A stretch of DNA of 13,021 nucleotides from RYN-425 sp035542755 (lineage in GTDB: Bacteria > Patescibacteriota > Saccharimonadia > Saccharimonadales > UBA10212). Below are positions 12,104 through 13,021 of this stretch, one piece after another. The notes below the pieces were generated by a model, which had not been told where the DNA came from, did no database searches, and saw only the letters and a list, made by a program, of their open reading frames with translations. The translations under genes were made by a program, and so were the position numbers. The stretch spans positions 1 through 13,021 of the forward strand of contig DATKKU010000024.1 of the NCBI GenBank assembly GCA_035542755.1. The letters run 5' to 3'. Position 1 is the stretch's first letter, and each line of letters opens with the position of its first letter.

Positions 12104-12985
12104 GTGCCCAGAAGAAGAGAAAGCACAAAGCAATTTCGCAAGTTGGCACTGGTCCACTGCGTCATGTGGGCAGTGTTGCTGGTGGTTCTGGCGCTGGTTA
12201 TCACGCGGCCGATGCCGTGGTGGTTGCCTGTCATCGCCTTCTCGCCGTTGCTGTATCTGCTGGGCGGGGTGATTCAGCTGCTGCGGGAGTTTCGGGTCCA
12301 ACCGGTCCCATACTCGCTAGGCGACATCTGGTTTACCTTTTCCCAGGGCTACACCAAGTACGACATACGAAGTGCAGCTCAAAAGTGGGAGCAGGAGGAG
12401 AACACCCGTGCCGAAATCCTCGAGCAGGCTCAAAGCCTGACACCGGATCTCGTTCCGCGGGTTGAACAGCTGCTCGAAAACGACAGCCTGATGCAAGCTC
12501 GCGAGCTGGTTCGCAGGAGCGTGGAGCGCCGGCAGAAGGAGGCGGAGCTCGAGCTAAGGCGCCGTGAGCAGCTGCGCGAGCAGGCTGCCCATACCCACTG
12601 TGCCAGGCTTGTCGAACCGCTAGTAGCAGCTGGCGACTTCAAGCAGGCCGAGGCTACGATGGCGCGCTGCGCTGGCCTCATAGGCCGGGCCAAGGCACTG
12701 GGTGTGGAAAGCGAGGTTCTTGCCATGCTCGACGGTCTGAAGCAGACCAACTTTGATAGCGTAGAGGCGCTGTTGAAGAAGGTGCAAGATGACCGCGACC
12801 TTGGCAGGCTGGTGGAGGAGCTGAAAGAGCGCATCGAGCTATTGACAGGCGATTCTCATCAAGAGGCCACCGCGGCCTTGCAGAGCCTCCAGCAGCAGGA
12901 GTTCGGCTGCCGGATGTTCCGCAAGATTCTCCACGATCTTGATGAAATGCTCAGAGAAGCAGAAGCAGCCCCAAGCATCAGCTAG
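12104..12985 (+). CDS. Unrecognised two-helix membrane protein with long coiled-coil cytoplasmic region
   Basis: No family is recognised. From GTG 12104 the product is 293 aa. An in-frame TTG at 12083 would add seven residues. The GTG is preferred because GGAAGGG (12087-12093) lies about 10 nt before it and the resulting N-terminus is basic (MPRRRESTKQFRK), as expected before a helix. Two membrane helices lie near 14-33 and 38-60, joined by a tight RPMPWW turn, so both ends should be cytoplasmic. Residues 66-90 include PYSLGDIWFTFSQGYTKYD. From about 92 to 290 the protein is almost all charged helix (Glu, Arg, Gln, Leu), with a strong coiled-coil stretch near 135-162 and helical-repeat-like segments (AAGDFKQAEATMARCA). 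Codon use is richer in G/C than all other genes here. It could be an ancestral or transferred accessory gene. The function is unknown. Confidence 0.7.
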   Translation: MPRRRESTKQFRKLALVHCVMWAVLLVVLALVITRPMPWWLPVIAFSPLLYLLGGVIQLLREFRVQPVPYSLGDIWFTFSQGYTKYDIRSAAQKWEQEENTRAEILEQAQSLTPDLVPRVEQLLENDSLMQARELVRRSVERRQKEAELELRRREQLREQAAHTHCARLVEPLVAAGDFKQAEATMARCAGLIGRAKALGVESEVLAMLDGLKQTNFDSVEALLKKVQDDRDLGRLVEELKERIELLTGDSHQEATAALQSLQQQEFGCRMFRKILHDLDEMLREAEAAPSIS

Positions 12986-13005
12986 GGGCGCGGGGATGGT
13001 CTGGT

Positions 13006-13021
13006 GCGGCCCGAGGGCCGC
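13006..13021 (+). terminator. GC-rich hairpin at the window end, possible terminator (cut)
   Basis: GCGGCCC-GA-GGGCCGC is a perfect 7-bp inverted repeat 20 nt after the stop codon of the terminal gene. It would be a good intrinsic terminator stem, but any T-run lies outside the window. Confidence 0.5.

Noticed and set aside
1..13021. CRISPR arrays, toxin-antitoxin pairs or phage genes
   Set aside because: I found no regularly spaced repeats and no recognisable defence or phage genes. A lone MazG is housekeeping here, next to tsaC.

Overview
The window looks like a chromosomal stretch from a Candidate Phyla Radiation bacterium, most likely Saccharibacteria (TM7). This is inferred from gene character, not from a marker tree. 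The signs are a short aspartyl-tRNA synthetase (465 aa) with no room for the bacterial GAD insertion, compact genes, many small one-helix membrane proteins, a VKOR-type disulfide enzyme, and promoters placed almost on top of start codons. TGA is used as a real stop (aspS, SDR gene), so the UGA=Gly code of Gracilibacteria/Absconditabacteria does not apply. There are no tRNA, rRNA, CRISPR or transposase genes.

Layout. (1) 1-494 (-): partial gene for a protein with a beta-carbonic-anhydrase-like Cys/His/Cys metal site, divergent from (2) a three-gene + operon at 644-3839: CNNM/CorC-like CBS-domain membrane protein, aspS, and an SDR oxidoreductase overlapping aspS by 4 nt. (3) 3898-4254 (-): DUF1801 protein, divergent from (4) VKOR (4343-4906) and a 59-aa membrane microprotein (4957-5136), closed by a two-way terminator at 5157-5196 shared with (5) a 64-aa one-helix protein on the minus strand (5209-5403). 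(6) 5589-6165: GNAT acetyltransferase overlapped by a 22-codon lysine-rich ORF with a strong Shine-Dalgarno. (7) 6197-6955 TSUP permease, 7007-9187 MMPL/RND transporter, 9258-11054 large anchored surface protein with duplicated beta-sandwich domains and a probable beta-propeller. (8) 11085-11993: TsaC/Sua5 and MazG. (9) 12104-12985: unrecognised two-helix, coiled-coil protein in clearly more GC-rich DNA, followed by a GC-rich hairpin cut by the window end.

A recurring theme is the translation-initiation layout. Genes that begin a transcription unit usually have a -10 box 7-10 nt before the start codon and no spaced Shine-Dalgarno, implying leaderless mRNAs. Several other genes (MazG, 59-aa, 64-aa, 22-aa, first minus gene) have AGGAGG-like sites. 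This pattern moves several starts downstream of the longest open frame.

Functionally the region mixes translation and tRNA modification (AspRS, TsaC), nucleotide-pool cleaning (MazG), and an envelope set (CorC-like, VKOR, TSUP, MMPL, beta-sandwich/propeller protein, small membrane proteins). I see no single obvious new multi-gene system. The best leads are the leaderless promoter architecture, the carbonic-anhydrase-like fragment, the anchored surface protein, the microproteins and the GC-shifted terminal gene.
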